Assembly: GCF_002749615.1 (NCBI RefSeq) | Contig: NZ_CP024201.1 | Span: forward strand, 2,046,001 to 2,110,000 | Source: Caulobacter mirabilis | Lineage (GTDB): Bacteria > Pseudomonadota > Alphaproteobacteria > Caulobacterales > Caulobacteraceae | Direction: 5' to 3' | Length of the DNA stretch: 64,000 bases | In this document: one piece after another, positions 53,732 to 63,035 of the stretch | How the letters are laid out: each line of letters starts with the position of its first letter | Position numbering within the stretch: the stretch's first letter is position 1 | The notes under the pieces: generated by a model | What the model was told of the DNA's origin: nothing | Databases searched by the model: none | Seen by the model: the letters and a program-made list of their open reading frames with translations, nothing else | Translations under genes and position numbers: made by a program

Positions 53732-54259
53732 ATGCTGAACCGCTTGTTCAAGTCCAGACCCGCCAAGGCGGCCGGCGAGGCGCTCTACGCCGGTGCCGCG
53801 CGGCAGGCCCGCAGCCCCGGATTCTACGTCGCCATGGGTGTTCCCGACACCCGCGAGGGGCGGTTCGAGCTCTACAGCCTGCACGTCATCCTGCTGCTCG
53901 ATCGGCTGAAGGGGCAGGGCCCCCAGGCCGACGAGACCGCCCAGATCCTGATCGAGACCTATATTCGCGGCCTGGACGACGCCTTCCGCGAGCTCGGCGT
54001 CGGCGACACGGCGGTGGCCAAGCGGGTGAAGAAGCTGGCCGAAGCCTTCTACGGCCGGGCCAAGGCGCTGCAGGACGCCTTCGCGGCGCTGCCGGCGACG
54101 GAGGCCCTGCGCGACGTTGTGGCGCGGACGGTGTTCGAGGACGGCGCGGGCGATCCCGACGCGTTGACCGCCTATCTCGTCTCGGCCCGCGACGCCCTGT
54201 CGCGCCACGCGGTCGAGCCGCTGCTGAAGGGCGATGTCGCCTGGGAGATCCAACCGTGA
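53732..54259 (+). CDS. ubiquinol-cytochrome c chaperone family protein
   Basis: The 175-residue protein shows the CBP3-like chaperone domain: ALYAGAARQARSPGFYVAMGVPDTREGRFELYSLHV, LIETYIRGLDDAFRELGVGD and FYGRAKALQDAF. Such proteins assist assembly of the cytochrome bc1 complex. In alphaproteobacteria this gene precedes DUF177, as it does here, with a GTGA overlap. Confidence 0.87.
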   Translation: MLNRLFKSRPAKAAGEALYAGAARQARSPGFYVAMGVPDTREGRFELYSLHVILLLDRLKGQGPQADETAQILIETYIRGLDDAFRELGVGDTAVAKRVKKLAEAFYGRAKALQDAFAALPATEALRDVVARTVFEDGAGDPDALTAYLVSARDALSRHAVEPLLKGDVAWEIQP

Positions 54260-54786
54260 GCCAGCCCTGGACCGAAACCATCCGATTCTCCGACGTCGCG
54301 CGCGGACCGGCGCGCCGCAGGCTCGAGGCCGACGAGGCGACCCGCAAGGCGCTGGCGCGGCATCTGGACCTGGTCTCGATCGAATCGCTGACCGCCGACC
54401 TGAAGGTCTCGCCCTGGCTGGACGGGGCCGAGATCGAGGGGCGGTTCAAGGCGGCGGTGACCCAGACCTGCTCGATCACCGCCGAACCGTTCCCGGCCGC
54501 GGTCGACGGCGGGTTCTCCGTTCGGGTCGTGCCGGCCGGCAGCCCGAACGCGCCGCAGGAGGACTTCGGCGAGGAGATCGATCTCGATCCCGAGGCGGAC
54601 GATCCGCCGGACGTTCTCGAGGGCGACCTGATCGACCTGGGCGGCTACGTCGTCGAGCATCTGTCGCTTGAGCTGGACCCGTTTCCGCGCAAGCCGGGCG
54701 CGGTGTTCGAGCCGCCGGCCGACACCGAAGAACGCTCGCCCTTCGCCGCGCTTCGCGCGCTCAAGACGGAAGATGACGCCGGATAG
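54256..54786 (+). CDS. DUF177 (YceD-like) protein
   Basis: The 176-residue protein matches DUF177, a family linked to 23S rRNA processing and large-subunit assembly: PWTETIRFSDVARGPARRRLEAD, VTQTCSITAEPFPAAV with the conserved cysteine, and LDPEADDPPDVLEGDLIDLGGYVVEHLSLELDPFPRKPG. In most bacteria rpmF follows this gene; here plsX does. Start is GTG, coupled to the chaperone gene. Confidence 0.88.
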   Translation: MSQPWTETIRFSDVARGPARRRLEADEATRKALARHLDLVSIESLTADLKVSPWLDGAEIEGRFKAAVTQTCSITAEPFPAAVDGGFSVRVVPAGSPNAPQEDFGEEIDLDPEADDPPDVLEGDLIDLGGYVVEHLSLELDPFPRKPGAVFEPPADTEERSPFAALRALKTEDDAG

Positions 54787-54879
54787 GCAGGTTTGGCGGC
54801 CGGACTTGCATCGCCGATGGCGGGGAGTAAGGTCCGGCGGCTTCGCCTGACGAGGCGTCGAGACGGAATCGCGCCGGCT

Positions 54880-55941
54880 TTGCCCAACACCCTCATTCTC
54901 TCCATCGACGCCATGGGCGGTGATCACGGGCCTTCCGTGGTGATCCCCGCGGTCGACATCGCGGCGCGTCAGCTCGGCGACGTCCGCTTCCTGCTGCATG
55001 GCGATCAGGCCCAGATCGAGGCCGAGCTGGCCAAGGCGCCGGCGGCCCGCGCCGCCAGCGAGATCCGCCACGCCGACAAGGCCATCGCCATGGACGAGAA
55101 GCCCGCCCAGGCCATGCGCCGCGGCAAGGGCTCCAGCGTCTGGAACGCCGTCGAGGCGGTGAAGGACGGCCAGGCCGCCGCCGCCGTCTCGGCCGGCAAC
55201 ACCGGCGCCCTGATGGCCATTTCCATGCTGGTCCTGCGCATGGCCGAGGGCATCAAGCGTCCGGCGATCGTGGCCAGCTGGCCGACCATGAACGGAATCA
55301 GCGCCGTCCTCGACGTCGGCGCCAACGTCGAGAGCGACGCCGAGCAGCTGGTCGAGTTCGCCATCATGGGCGCGGCCTTCCACCACGCCGTGCATGGCTC
55401 GACCAAGCCGACCGTCGGCCTGCTCAACGTCGGCTCCGAAGAGCAGAAGGGCCACGAGGAGGTGCGCGAGGCGCACGCCCTGCTGCGGGCCAACAGCTTC
55501 GACTTCGACTACCGCGGCTTCGTCGAGGGCAACGATATCGCCAAGGGGACGGTCGACGTCATCGTCACCGACGGCTTCACCGGCAACGTCGCCCTGAAGA
55601 CCGCCGAGGGCCTGGCCCGGTTCTTCGGCAACGAGCTGCGCGCCACCTTCAAGTCCGGGCCGCTGGCCATGCTGGGCGCCGTCTTCGCCTCGGGCGCGCT
55701 GGGCGCGATGCGCAAGCGCATGGACCCGGGCGCGGTCAACGGCGGCCCGCTGCTGGGTCTGAACGGAATCGTGGTGAAGAGCCACGGCGGGGCGGACGCC
55801 CCGGGCTACGCCGCCGCCATCCGCGTGGCCGCCGATCTCGCGCGCAGCGACTTCACCGCCGAGATCGATCGCAACATCCGGCGGCTGGGCGCCGTCGTTT
55901 CCGAATCCGCCGCGTCGCCGGCCGAGGGAGCTGCCGAGTGA
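54880..55941 (+). CDS. plsX: phosphate acyltransferase PlsX
   Basis: PlsX makes acyl phosphate from acyl-ACP for phospholipid synthesis. The 353-residue product starts PNTLILSIDAMGGDHGPSVV, and has AVSAGNTGALMA, ALLNVGSEEQKG-type and VDVIVTDGFTGNVALKTAEG motifs. The family begins at the ILSIDAMGGD strand, so TTG 54880 is likely; ATG 54793 would add 29 basic residues. The stop overlaps the fabH GTG. Confidence 0.93.
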   Translation: MPNTLILSIDAMGGDHGPSVVIPAVDIAARQLGDVRFLLHGDQAQIEAELAKAPAARAASEIRHADKAIAMDEKPAQAMRRGKGSSVWNAVEAVKDGQAAAAVSAGNTGALMAISMLVLRMAEGIKRPAIVASWPTMNGISAVLDVGANVESDAEQLVEFAIMGAAFHHAVHGSTKPTVGLLNVGSEEQKGHEEVREAHALLRANSFDFDYRGFVEGNDIAKGTVDVIVTDGFTGNVALKTAEGLARFFGNELRATFKSGPLAMLGAVFASGALGAMRKRMDPGAVNGGPLLGLNGIVVKSHGGADAPGYAAAIRVAADLARSDFTAEIDRNIRRLGAVVSESAASPAEGAAE

Positions 55942-56915
55942 GTATTCTGCGTAGCGTCGTGACCGGCGTGGGCGGCTATCTGCCCGAGACCGTCGTGACC
56001 AACGACGACCTGTCCAAGGTCGTGGACACCAGCGACGACTGGATTCGCGAACGGACCGGCATCCGCCGCCGCCATCGGGCGAACGATGACCAGGCGGTCT
56101 CCGACCTGGCGGTCGAGGCGGCGAAGAAGGCCCTGGCCGAGGCCGGGAAGACGCCGGCCGACGTCGACCTGATCGTGGTGGCCACCACCACCGCCGATCT
56201 GACCTTCCCGGCCGCCGCCGCCATCGTGCAGCGCAAGCTGGGCTGCCCCGTCGGAATCGCCTTCGACGTCCAGGCGGTCTGTTCGGGCTTCGTCTACGCC
56301 ATGACCGTGGCCGACGGGTTCGTCGCGCGCGGCCACTCGAAATGCGCCCTGGTCATCGGCGCCGAGACCATGACCCGCCTGATGGACTGGACCGACCGCG
56401 GCACCTGCGTGCTGTTCGGCGACGGCGCCGGCGCGGTGGTGCTGGAGCCGGGCGAAGGGCAGGGGACCACCGCCGACCGCGGCATGCTCGGCTTCGCCCT
56501 GCGTTGCGACGGGACCAAGCAGGACCTGCTCTACGTCGACGGCGGTCCGTCCACGACCGGCACGGTCGGCAAACTGCGCATGCAGGGCAATCAGGTCTTC
56601 AAGCACGCGGTGATCAACATCTCCGAGGCTGTGATCGCCGCCGCCCAGGTCGCGGGCGTGGAGATCAAGGACGTCGACTGGTTCATCCCGCACCAGGCTA
56701 ACCAGCGCATCCTGGCCGGCGTCGCCCATCGCCTGGGCATCGACGAGAGCAAGGTCATCACCACCGTCGCGGACCACGCCAATACCTCGGCCGCCTCGAT
56801 CCCTCTGGCGCTCGCCGAAGGCGTCGCCGACGGACGGATCAAGAAGGGCGACCTGCTGCTGATGGAAGCGATGGGGGGCGGACTGACCTGGGGCGCCTGT
56901 GTGGTCCGGCTTTAG
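55938..56915 (+). CDS. fabH: 3-oxoacyl-[acyl-carrier-protein] synthase III
   Basis: FabH starts fatty acid chains by condensing acetyl-CoA with malonyl-ACP. The 325-residue product has the catalytic Cys in FDVQAVCSGFVYAM, His in IPHQANQRI and Asn in DHANTSAASIPLAL. The GTG start overlaps the plsX stop, the usual plsX-fabH pair. Confidence 0.96.
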   Translation: MSILRSVVTGVGGYLPETVVTNDDLSKVVDTSDDWIRERTGIRRRHRANDDQAVSDLAVEAAKKALAEAGKTPADVDLIVVATTTADLTFPAAAAIVQRKLGCPVGIAFDVQAVCSGFVYAMTVADGFVARGHSKCALVIGAETMTRLMDWTDRGTCVLFGDGAGAVVLEPGEGQGTTADRGMLGFALRCDGTKQDLLYVDGGPSTTGTVGKLRMQGNQVFKHAVINISEAVIAAAQVAGVEIKDVDWFIPHQANQRILAGVAHRLGIDESKVITTVADHANTSAASIPLALAEGVADGRIKKGDLLLMEAMGGGLTWGACVVRL

Positions 56916-57012
56916 CCAGCCATTTCCGATCCTTACCGGAACCCTTTGACTTGACGCGGCAAACGCGCCATGCACCCTTCCGTTGATCGGGGTAGTTGGA
57001 GGCACGGGGGAT

Positions 57013-57315
57013 ATGAAAGGCGCGACCTTGACGCGGGCGGACCTGACAGAGGCCGTTCACGAGGAGGTAGGTCTGACTCGCCAGGATTGCGGCGGTCTGG
57101 TCGAGCGCACCCTGGATCTCGTGGCCGAGGCCCTCGAGAAGGGCGAGACCGTGAAGCTCTCTGGATTCGGCGTCTTCCAGGTCCGCGCCAAGCGCGCCCG
57201 GATGGGCCGCAACCCCAAGACCGGCGAGCCGGCCGAGATCGAGCCCCGCCGAGTGATCGGTTTCCGCGCCTCGCAGGTCATGAAGGCGCGGATCGACCGC
57301 GCTTTGAGCGACTAG
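57013..57315 (+). CDS. ihfA: integration host factor subunit alpha
   Basis: IhfA forms the DNA-bending IHF heterodimer. The 100-residue product has [21 protein letters not shown] and the DNA-binding arm [26 protein letters not shown] 57013 (MKGATLT) has GGGGGAT upstream and suits the family length; an upstream ATG at 56983 does not. It is followed by the merR gene, a conserved pair in alphaproteobacteria. Confidence 0.95.
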   Translation: MKGATLTRADLTEAVHEEVGLTRQDCGGLVERTLDLVAEALEKGETVKLSGFGVFQVRAKRARMGRNPKTGEPAEIEPRRVIGFRASQVMKARIDRALSD

Positions 57316-57325
57316 GGCCGGTCCG

Positions 57326-57748
57326 GTGGCGAAGGGCCCAAACGCCTTCCGCACCATCTCGGAAGCCGCCGACGAGCTTGGCGTGCCGCAGCACGTGCTG
57401 CGATTCTGGGAGACCAAGTTCTCCTTCATCCGCCCCATGAAACGCGCCGGCGGCCGGCGATTCTATCGGCCGCAGGACATCGCCGTGCTGCGTGGCGTTC
57501 GCGCGCTGCTGCACGACGAAGGCTACACCATCAAAGGCGTCCAGAAGCTTCACAAGGAGCAGGGCGTGCGTCGCCTGGTCGGGGTCGGCGACGGCGAATC
57601 CGTCCCGGCCCCGGCCGTCGGCGAGGCGGTGCTGAGCGCCGACGACGGCCCCTCCGGCGCGGCCGAGGTGCGTGACCGCCTGGCCTTCGCTCTGGAGGAT
57701 CTGCTGTCGGTGAAGGCCCGTCTGGACGGTCTTCTGAAGGACCGTTGA
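57326..57748 (+). CDS. MerR family transcriptional regulator
   Basis: The 140-residue protein has a MerR helix-turn-helix [28 protein letters not shown] and [34 protein letters not shown], ending in a Leu-rich helix. This type follows ihfA in many alphaproteobacteria; the target is unknown. The start is GTG 57326. It lacks the P-loop domain found in the protein at 27111. Confidence 0.87.
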   Translation: MAKGPNAFRTISEAADELGVPQHVLRFWETKFSFIRPMKRAGGRRFYRPQDIAVLRGVRALLHDEGYTIKGVQKLHKEQGVRRLVGVGDGESVPAPAVGEAVLSADDGPSGAAEVRDRLAFALEDLLSVKARLDGLLKDR

Positions 57749-57844
57749 AAACCGCCAGATTGGCCATTGCCGCTTCGGAATGCGGCGCCTATAAGGGCGC
57801 TCCCCTTCGGCGGGTCGCTTCGGCGGCGCGTCGTAAATCGGTGT

Positions 57845-57921
<77 letters not shown>

Positions 57922-58015
57922 TCGTTTCTCCCGATCGCCAGACATGAAACCGCCGCGGCTGACGCCGCGCGTCATGGTATGGTGCGCCGCGCCGTCACCG
58001 GTCGGGGGCCTGGCC

Positions 58016-58294
58016 TTGAAGCCGATCAGCAAGCGGAACAGCCTCGAGGAGATCGATCGCAACGTCCGGGCCTCAATCCCGGTCGGCGTGGACGCTCGTC
58101 TCGCCGAGGCCTATTTCCGGGCCAATCGCGTCGAGCACTCCAACGCTGTCCGCGAGCGGATCGTCTATGGAATCGTTCGGGGAATTCGCGGCAGCTGGCT
58201 TCTGGTCGAGGTTTCCGCCTGGATTCGGATCCACTACGATCCGCATAGCCGCGTCACGCGGATCGATGTCTCGCGCGTGAACACCTCGTTCTGA
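58016..58294 (+). CDS. conserved hypothetical protein
   Basis: The 92-residue protein (KPISKRNSLEEIDRNVRASI, VDARLAEAYFRANRVEHSNAVRERIVYG, ending WIRIHYDPHSRVTRIDVSRV) is charged and mixed alpha/beta, with no membrane helix or named motif. I chose TTG 58016 with GGGGG 7 nt upstream; ATGs at 57944 and 57974 would need to read through sequence just after the tRNA. The function is unknown. Confidence 0.55.
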   Translation: MKPISKRNSLEEIDRNVRASIPVGVDARLAEAYFRANRVEHSNAVRERIVYGIVRGIRGSWLLVEVSAWIRIHYDPHSRVTRIDVSRVNTSF

Positions 58295-58299
58295 ACCGC

Positions 58300-58503
58300 C
58301 TAGGCCTTCGGTTCGCGGTTCATCCAGATCATCAGCGGGATCACCGGCAGCACCCAGGCCACGCCGGCGACGACGAAGTAGATCAGGTCGACGGCGGGGT
58401 GCTTCGGGAGCTTGTCGGCCAGGACGATCGCGCCGGCGACATAGGCGGCCATGAACGCCAGCAGGGCCAGCGAGCCGATGATCTTCTTGATGCGCGGGTT
58501 CAT
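58300..58503 (-). CDS. DUF2842 domain-containing small membrane protein
   Basis: The 67-residue protein (MNPRIKKIIGSLALLAFMAA onward) has two membrane helices and ends IYFVVAGVAWVLPVIPLMIWMNREP, matching DUF2842, an alphaproteobacterial family of unknown role. The ATG at 58503 has GGAGAC upstream. Confidence 0.8.
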   Translation of the reverse strand: MNPRIKKIIGSLALLAFMAAYVAGAIVLADKLPKHPAVDLIYFVVAGVAWVLPVIPLMIWMNREPKA

Positions 58504-58553
58504 GGCGGTCTCCGACGGCCGCGGGACGCCGCCGCCGGAGCCATACGCGAGAG

Positions 58554-58802
58554 CTACTTGCGTTTGAAGAGCCCCAGGATGAACAGCAGCACGATGGCGC
58601 CGATCACCGAGGCGATGAGACTGGCGATCCAGCCGCTGTAGGGCAGGTTCGCGATCCCGGCCAGCCAGCTGCCGATCAGGGCGCCGACCAGGCCAACGAT
58701 CAGGTTCACCACGATGCCGTGGTTGCGGTTCATGATCCGCTCGGCGATCCAGCCTGCGAAGATCCCGATGATGATGGCGCCGAAAAAGCCTACGCCTTGC
58801 AT
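58554..58802 (-). CDS. GlsB/YeaQ/YmgE family membrane protein
   Basis: The 82-residue protein has three membrane helices with the family glycine pattern: GFFGAIIIGIFAGWIAERIM, VNLIVGLVGALIGSWLAGI and ASLIASVIGAIVLLFIL. Members are stress-linked membrane proteins of unclear activity. It is the first of two such genes on this strand. Confidence 0.85.
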   Translation of the reverse strand: MQGVGFFGAIIIGIFAGWIAERIMNRNHGIVVNLIVGLVGALIGSWLAGIANLPYSGWIASLIASVIGAIVLLFILGLFKRK

Positions 58803-58865
58803 TGTGTGCCTCCTCCAACCCTGAACGGGTGTTGGAAGAACACCGCGCCGGGAACCCGGTTCCCG

Positions 58866-59114
58866 TCAGCGACGCCAGATCAGGACGGTCAGCGACAGCA
58901 CCGCGGCGGCCCCCGCGACCGACGCCAGCGCCAGCGCCGGCAGGGTGGCCACCGGCAGGCCCAGCATCTCGCCCACGGCGGTCCCGAGCATGGCTCCCAG
59001 CACGCCGACGGTCAGCGAGGCGAACGGCGACTGTCGCCGGCCCACGATCCAGCGCGCGGCCAGGCCGGCCAACAGGCCTATGACCGCGACGGAGAAGAGG
59101 CTGGGCGCCGGCAT
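58866..59114 (-). CDS. GlsB/YeaQ/YmgE-like membrane protein (divergent copy)
   Basis: The 82-residue protein has three membrane helices in the same layout: FSVAVIGLLAGLAARWIVGRR, SLTVGVLGAMLGTAVGEML and LALASVAGAAAVLSLTVLIW. It looks like a diverged tandem copy of the gene at 58554, from which it is separated by 63 bp. Confidence 0.7.
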   Translation of the reverse strand: MPAPSLFSVAVIGLLAGLAARWIVGRRQSPFASLTVGVLGAMLGTAVGEMLGLPVATLPALALASVAGAAAVLSLTVLIWRR

Positions 59115-59232
59115 CCCGCCAGCATGACAGCGGTTTGCGACGGCGTCACGGCTATGGACCCGGGCGAGTTACCGGCCTAGGAAGGCCCCGCTCTGATTTT
59201 CGGCTCCTTGGGAGCACAAGACGAGGCGACGA

Positions 59233-60264
59233 ATGACGTCGTTTTTGCGTTCCGACCGGTCGCGTCCGGTCGCAGTGTGGCTGTTCGCGGTCGCGGCCCT
59301 GGTGCTGGCGATGGTGGTCGTCGGCGGGGCCACGCGCCTGACCGGCTCGGGCCTGTCGATCACCGAATGGCGGCCGGTCACCGGCGCTGTGCCGCCGATG
59401 TCCCAGCAGGCCTGGGAAGGCGAGTTCGCCAAGTACCGCGAGATCCCGCAGTACAAGCAGGTCAACCGCGGCATGAACCTCAGCGAGTTCAAGGCCATCT
59501 ACTGGTGGGAGTGGGGCCATCGCCTGCTCGGCCGCCTGATCGGGCTGGTCTTCGCCGTGCCGCTGGTGGTCTTCCTGATCCGCAAGGACATCCCCAAGCG
59601 CCTGATCTGGCGCTGCTGGGCCATGCTCGGGCTCGGCGGGCTGCAGGGGGCGATCGGGTGGTGGATGGTGTCCAGCGGCCTGGCCGATCGGGTCTCGGTC
59701 GCGCCGGAGCGGCTGGCCGTCCACCTGGGCCTGGCGCTGCTGCTGTTCGTGATGCTGTTCTGGACCGCCCTGGACGCCTGGACCGGCGCGCCGCGGCAGG
59801 GCAATCCGACGCCCTGGCGGCGCTGGACCTTGATCTTCCTGGGGGCGGTCTTCCTCCAGTGTCTGCTCGGCGCCCTGGTCGCGGGGGCTGACGCCGGATT
59901 CATCTACAACGACTGGCCGCTGATGAACGGGGCGGTGTTGCCGCACGACTACGCCGGCTCGGGGATCTGGAACACGATCGCCCACAATCAGGCCAGCGTG
60001 CAGCTGCACCACCGGATCGGGGCCTATCTGCTGTTCGCGGCCGGGCTGGTCGTCGCGGGCCTGGCCTGGCGCGACCGCTACCTGCCGCGCGAGGCCAAGC
60101 AGCTGGGCTTGGCGGTGGGCGCGGCCGTACTGTTCCAGGCCGTCCTGGGCGTCGCCGCCCTGATGGCCGGCGTGCCGGTGTGGCTGGGGATCCTGCACCA
60201 GGCCGGCGCCGTCGGCGTGCTGGCCGTGGCCACGGCGATGGCCTGGCGGGTGCGGCGGCTCTGA
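59233..60264 (+). CDS. ctaA: heme A synthase (COX15/CtaA family)
   Basis: CtaA oxidises heme O to heme A for cytochrome oxidase. The 343-residue product has about eight membrane segments. [21 protein letters not shown] opens the first half, with the His ligands in [14 protein letters not shown] and [10 protein letters not shown]; the second half has [14 protein letters not shown] and [12 protein letters not shown]. It stands alone; oxidase subunit genes are not in the window. Confidence 0.95.
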   Translation: MTSFLRSDRSRPVAVWLFAVAALVLAMVVVGGATRLTGSGLSITEWRPVTGAVPPMSQQAWEGEFAKYREIPQYKQVNRGMNLSEFKAIYWWEWGHRLLGRLIGLVFAVPLVVFLIRKDIPKRLIWRCWAMLGLGGLQGAIGWWMVSSGLADRVSVAPERLAVHLGLALLLFVMLFWTALDAWTGAPRQGNPTPWRRWTLIFLGAVFLQCLLGALVAGADAGFIYNDWPLMNGAVLPHDYAGSGIWNTIAHNQASVQLHHRIGAYLLFAAGLVVAGLAWRDRYLPREAKQLGLAVGAAVLFQAVLGVAALMAGVPVWLGILHQAGAVGVLAVATAMAWRVRRL

Positions 60265-60270
60265 AGCCTT

Positions 60271-60389
60271 GGTGCTCCCCACTGGGGGAGCTGCCGGCGA
60301 AGCCGGCTGAGGGGGTCATGAGCGCGTCGGAGACCCCCTCCGTCTCGCCTGGCGGCGACCACCTCCCCCAGAGGGGAGGAGCCGGATTC
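60271..60389. repeat. GC-rich inverted repeat between ctaA and the PhoX-like gene
   Basis: TGCTCCCCACTGGGGGAGCT and CTGCCGGCGAAGCCGGC at the left are mirrored by GAGACCCCCTCC and CCTCCCCCAGAGGGGAGGAGC at the right. The gap lies between convergent genes and may end both. Its sequence differs from the CCCGGCGAAGGCCGGG family. Confidence 0.6.
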
Positions 60390-61787
60390 TCAGACCCGGA
60401 ACTTCTCCCACGGCCCGGTGATCGCCAGGGTGATCCCCGGCCAGTAGATGTTCACGAACATGGTCTTGCCGTCCGGCGCGAAGCAGGCGCCGGCCAGTTC
60501 GGCGTTCCCCTCGTAGACGTTGCGGCCGATCGTATAGACCTTGCCGTCCGGGGTGATCCCCTTGAGGTGGTTGCGTTCGGTCTCCGAATAGCGGTCCTCG
60601 CAGGCGATGATGTGCCCGGCCGGCGAGACGATGATGTTGTCGGCGTAGTCCAGCACCCGCTGCTCGCGCGATTCCACGAACAGCTGGGTCCTGCCCGGCG
60701 CGTCCTTCTCGTCGGCGTGGCCTTCGCGGGCGCTGGGGACGTAGCGCATGATCTGGCCGGCCCCGGCCGCGCCGCCGGAGGTGCAGGCGAAGTAGAGTTC
60801 GCCGTCGCCCCAGAACACACCTTCGCCGCGGGCGAAGATCGCCGCGCCCTGTTCGGCGCCGCGCAGGCGCAGGTCGTCGTTGGGGTTGTCGACGCCGTCC
60901 ATGTCGATCCAACGGCTCGGCCGCCAGTCCGAGCGCTTCAGACCCGTCTCGCCGTTCCAGTTCCGGGTGTCGCAGCTTTCCGGCTGATCCGAGAAGGCAA
61001 GCGCCTGCAGTCGGCCGCCTTTCTTCAGGTCGCCCGGCGTGTTGGGCAGGAAGCGGTAGAACAGGCCGTCGGATAGGTCCTCGGTCAGATAGACGACCCC
61101 GGTCCGCGGATCGACGCAGGCCGCCTCGTGCTTGAAGCGGCCCAGGCCCGTCAGCGGAATCGGATCGACCAGGCCGGTCGCCTTGGCCGGCACCTCGAAG
61201 ACATAGCCGTGGTCCTTGGCGACGTTGAAGCCGGCCTGGGTGGTGGTCTCCTCGCAGCTCAGCCAGCTGCCCCAGGGGGTGATGCCGCCGGCGCAGTTGA
61301 TCAGGGTGCCGGCCAGGCTGAGGAACTGCTTCTCCACCTTGCCGGTGGCGGCGTCGTAGATCAGCGTCGTCGTGCCGCCGGCCAGGGGAACGCCGTTGTC
61401 GTCGACGTCATAGACGCGCTTCCTGTCGATCCGATCGGCCAGGTGCTGGCTCGCGCCGAACGGGCCGTGGTGGCGGTCGGTGACCTTCAGCTCATGGTTC
61501 CGGATCAGCGCCAGCTTGCCGCCGCCGATCGGCAGGCAGCCCATGCCGTCGAACTTATAGGGAACCAGCAGGCCGTCCGACATCGTCTCGCCAGCCTGGG
61601 ACAGGATGCGGTAGCTGAAGCCCTTGGGAAGGTCGAAGACCCCGTTGGGGTCCTCGACCAGCGGGCCGTAGCCGTAGACCTCGTTGCGATAGGTTTCCTC
61701 GGCGGTCTCGTCCTGCGCGCGCGCATAGCCGGAGAAGGCGAGGGCGGCGGCGGACGCGCCGAGGAAGCCGCGGCGAGAGAAGGGCAT
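60390..61787 (-). CDS. PhoX-like Tat-exported protein (DUF839 alkaline phosphatase family)
   Basis: The 465-residue protein has a Tat signal (SRRGFLGASAAALAFSGYARA) and the DUF839 beta-propeller of PhoX-type calcium/iron alkaline phosphatases: LIRNHELKVTDRH, GTLINCAGGITPWGSWLSCEET, LGRFKHEAACVDPRTGVVYLTEDL and DNIIVSPAGHIIACED. It should act on phosphoesters in the periplasm. ATG 61787 has AGGAG 8 nt upstream. A CTGTC half-site like a Pho box lies near 61835, but the second half is not convincing. Confidence 0.87.
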   Translation of the reverse strand: MPFSRRGFLGASAAALAFSGYARAQDETAEETYRNEVYGYGPLVEDPNGVFDLPKGFSYRILSQAGETMSDGLLVPYKFDGMGCLPIGGGKLALIRNHELKVTDRHHGPFGASQHLADRIDRKRVYDVDDNGVPLAGGTTTLIYDAATGKVEKQFLSLAGTLINCAGGITPWGSWLSCEETTTQAGFNVAKDHGYVFEVPAKATGLVDPIPLTGLGRFKHEAACVDPRTGVVYLTEDLSDGLFYRFLPNTPGDLKKGGRLQALAFSDQPESCDTRNWNGETGLKRSDWRPSRWIDMDGVDNPNDDLRLRGAEQGAAIFARGEGVFWGDGELYFACTSGGAAGAGQIMRYVPSAREGHADEKDAPGRTQLFVESREQRVLDYADNIIVSPAGHIIACEDRYSETERNHLKGITPDGKVYTIGRNVYEGNAELAGACFAPDGKTMFVNIYWPGITLAITGPWEKFRV

Positions 61788-61840
61788 GGTGGAGACTCCT
61801 GGGTGCGCGTCCGAGCTAGTCACTATATGCGACAGTCTGA

Positions 61841-61869
61841 TTAAGCCGCGCCGGGAAATTCGGTATTAT
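61841..61869 (+). promoter_or_regulatory. candidate promoter of rplM-rpsI
   Basis: TTAAGC (61841-61846) and TATTAT (61864-61869) are 17 nt apart. The -10 region lies in the palindrome CGGTAT-TATG-ATACCG (61861-61876), so a regulator could compete with polymerase there. This is a match by eye. Confidence 0.35.
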
Positions 61870-61880
61870 GATACCGTATC

Positions 61881-61913
61881 GGCGCAATCCCTTATTTCAC
61901 AAGGGGTTGCGCC
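61881..61913 (+). promoter_or_regulatory. hairpin at the 5' end of the rplM leader
   Basis: GGCGCAATCCCTT and AAGGGGTTGCGCC form a 13-bp stem (one T-G pair) around a 7-nt loop. If transcription starts near 61875, this is the first structure in a leader of about 145 nt. It could be a ribosomal protein binding site for feedback control, or a stabilising 5' hairpin. Confidence 0.5.
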
Positions 61914-62019
61914 GTGTCGATGAAGATCGACTGTTGACGACATGGAATCCCGCGTGTATTGCCGCGCCCTCACGTCGGGGACCGCTCGTTCCCGCCTGCA
62001 ATACGGATCTGTTCCCATG

Positions 62020-62490
62020 ATGAAGACCACGGCTTCGCTGAAGCCCGCCGAGGTCGAGAAGAAGTGGATCGTGATCGATGCCGAGAACGCCGTCGTCGGC
62101 CGTCTCGCCACGTTCATCGCCATGCGTCTTCGCGGCAAGCATCGTCCTGACTACACCCCGCACGTCGACTGCGGCGACTACGTCGTCGTGATCAACGCCG
62201 ACAAGGTGAAGTTCACGGGCCGCAAGCTGGACCAGAAGGTCTACTACCGCCACACCGGCCACCCGGGCGGCGTCAAGGAAATCACCGCCGGAAAGCAACT
62301 GACCGGTCGCTTCCCCGAGCGCGTGCTGGCGAAGGCCGTCGAGCGCATGCTGCCGAAGGAGAGCCCGCTGGCTCGCGCGCAGCTGACCCACCTGCGCATC
62401 TTCAACGGCGCCGAGCACACCCATCAGGCGCAGAACCCGGAAGTCGTCGACTTCGCTGGTCGCAACGCCAAGAACATCCGGAGCCAATAA
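62020..62490 (+). CDS. rplM: 50S ribosomal protein L13
   Basis: The 156-residue product starts [20 protein letters not shown] and has [40 protein letters not shown] and [20 protein letters not shown], the L13 signature. ATG 62020 matches the family; the ATG just before it (62017) would add one Met. It forms the standard rplM-rpsI operon with 3 nt between. Confidence 0.97.
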   Translation: MKTTASLKPAEVEKKWIVIDAENAVVGRLATFIAMRLRGKHRPDYTPHVDCGDYVVVINADKVKFTGRKLDQKVYYRHTGHPGGVKEITAGKQLTGRFPERVLAKAVERMLPKESPLARAQLTHLRIFNGAEHTHQAQNPEVVDFAGRNAKNIRSQ

Positions 62491-62493
62491 GTC

Positions 62494-62964
62494 ATGGCCG
62501 AAGCCCAAGGTTTCGAGGCCCTGCAAGGCCTCTCGTCGAACCCCGAAGTCGCGCCCGCCGAGCCCAAGCTCGACAAGTTTGGCCGCGCCTACGCCACCGG
62601 CAAGCGGAAGAACGCGATCGCCAAGGTCTGGATCAAGCCGGGCAAGGGCCAGATCACGATCAACGGCCGCGACCAGGAAGTCTATTTCGCCCGTCCCGTG
62701 CTGCGCATGATGATCGCCCAGCCCTTCCAGGTCACCGACCGCGAAGGCCAGTTCGACGTCATCGTGTCGGTCCAGGGCTCGGGCCTGTCGGGCCAGGCCG
62801 GCGCCGTGCGTCACGGCATCTCCAAGGCTCTGACCTACTTCGAGCCGGGCCTGCGTCCGGTCCTGAAGCCGCACGGCTTCCTGACCCGCGACAGCCGCGT
62901 CGTCGAGCGTAAGAAGTACGGCAAGGCCAAGGCCCGCCGTAGCTTCCAGTTCTCGAAGCGCTAG
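62494..62964 (+). CDS. rpsI: 30S ribosomal protein S9
   Basis: The 156-residue product has [38 protein letters not shown] [17 protein letters not shown] and the basic C-terminus [17 protein letters not shown], which reaches the ribosomal P site. The first 25 residues are an extension usual in alphaproteobacteria. Confidence 0.97.
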   Translation: MAEAQGFEALQGLSSNPEVAPAEPKLDKFGRAYATGKRKNAIAKVWIKPGKGQITINGRDQEVYFARPVLRMMIAQPFQVTDREGQFDVIVSVQGSGLSGQAGAVRHGISKALTYFEPGLRPVLKPHGFLTRDSRVVERKKYGKAKARRSFQFSKR

Positions 62965-62987
62965 TCGCTCGCGATCTGTATTGCGAG

Positions 62988-63024
62988 AAGGGCGCTTCGG
63001 GTCACCGAGGCGCCCTTTTTCTTT
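62988..63024 (+). terminator. rho-independent terminator after rpsI
   Basis: AAGGGCGCTTCGG and CCGAGGCGCCCTT form a 13-bp stem with one mismatch and a GTCA loop, followed by TTTTT (63016-63020) and a further T-rich stretch. It ends the rplM-rpsI transcript 24 nt after the rpsI stop. Confidence 0.85.
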
Positions 63025-63035
63025 GGGCTCTTCTC

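Noticed and set aside
61825..61840. Pho box upstream of the PhoX-like gene
   Set aside because: Only one CTGTC half-site is visible; the second half does not match at the required 11-bp spacing.
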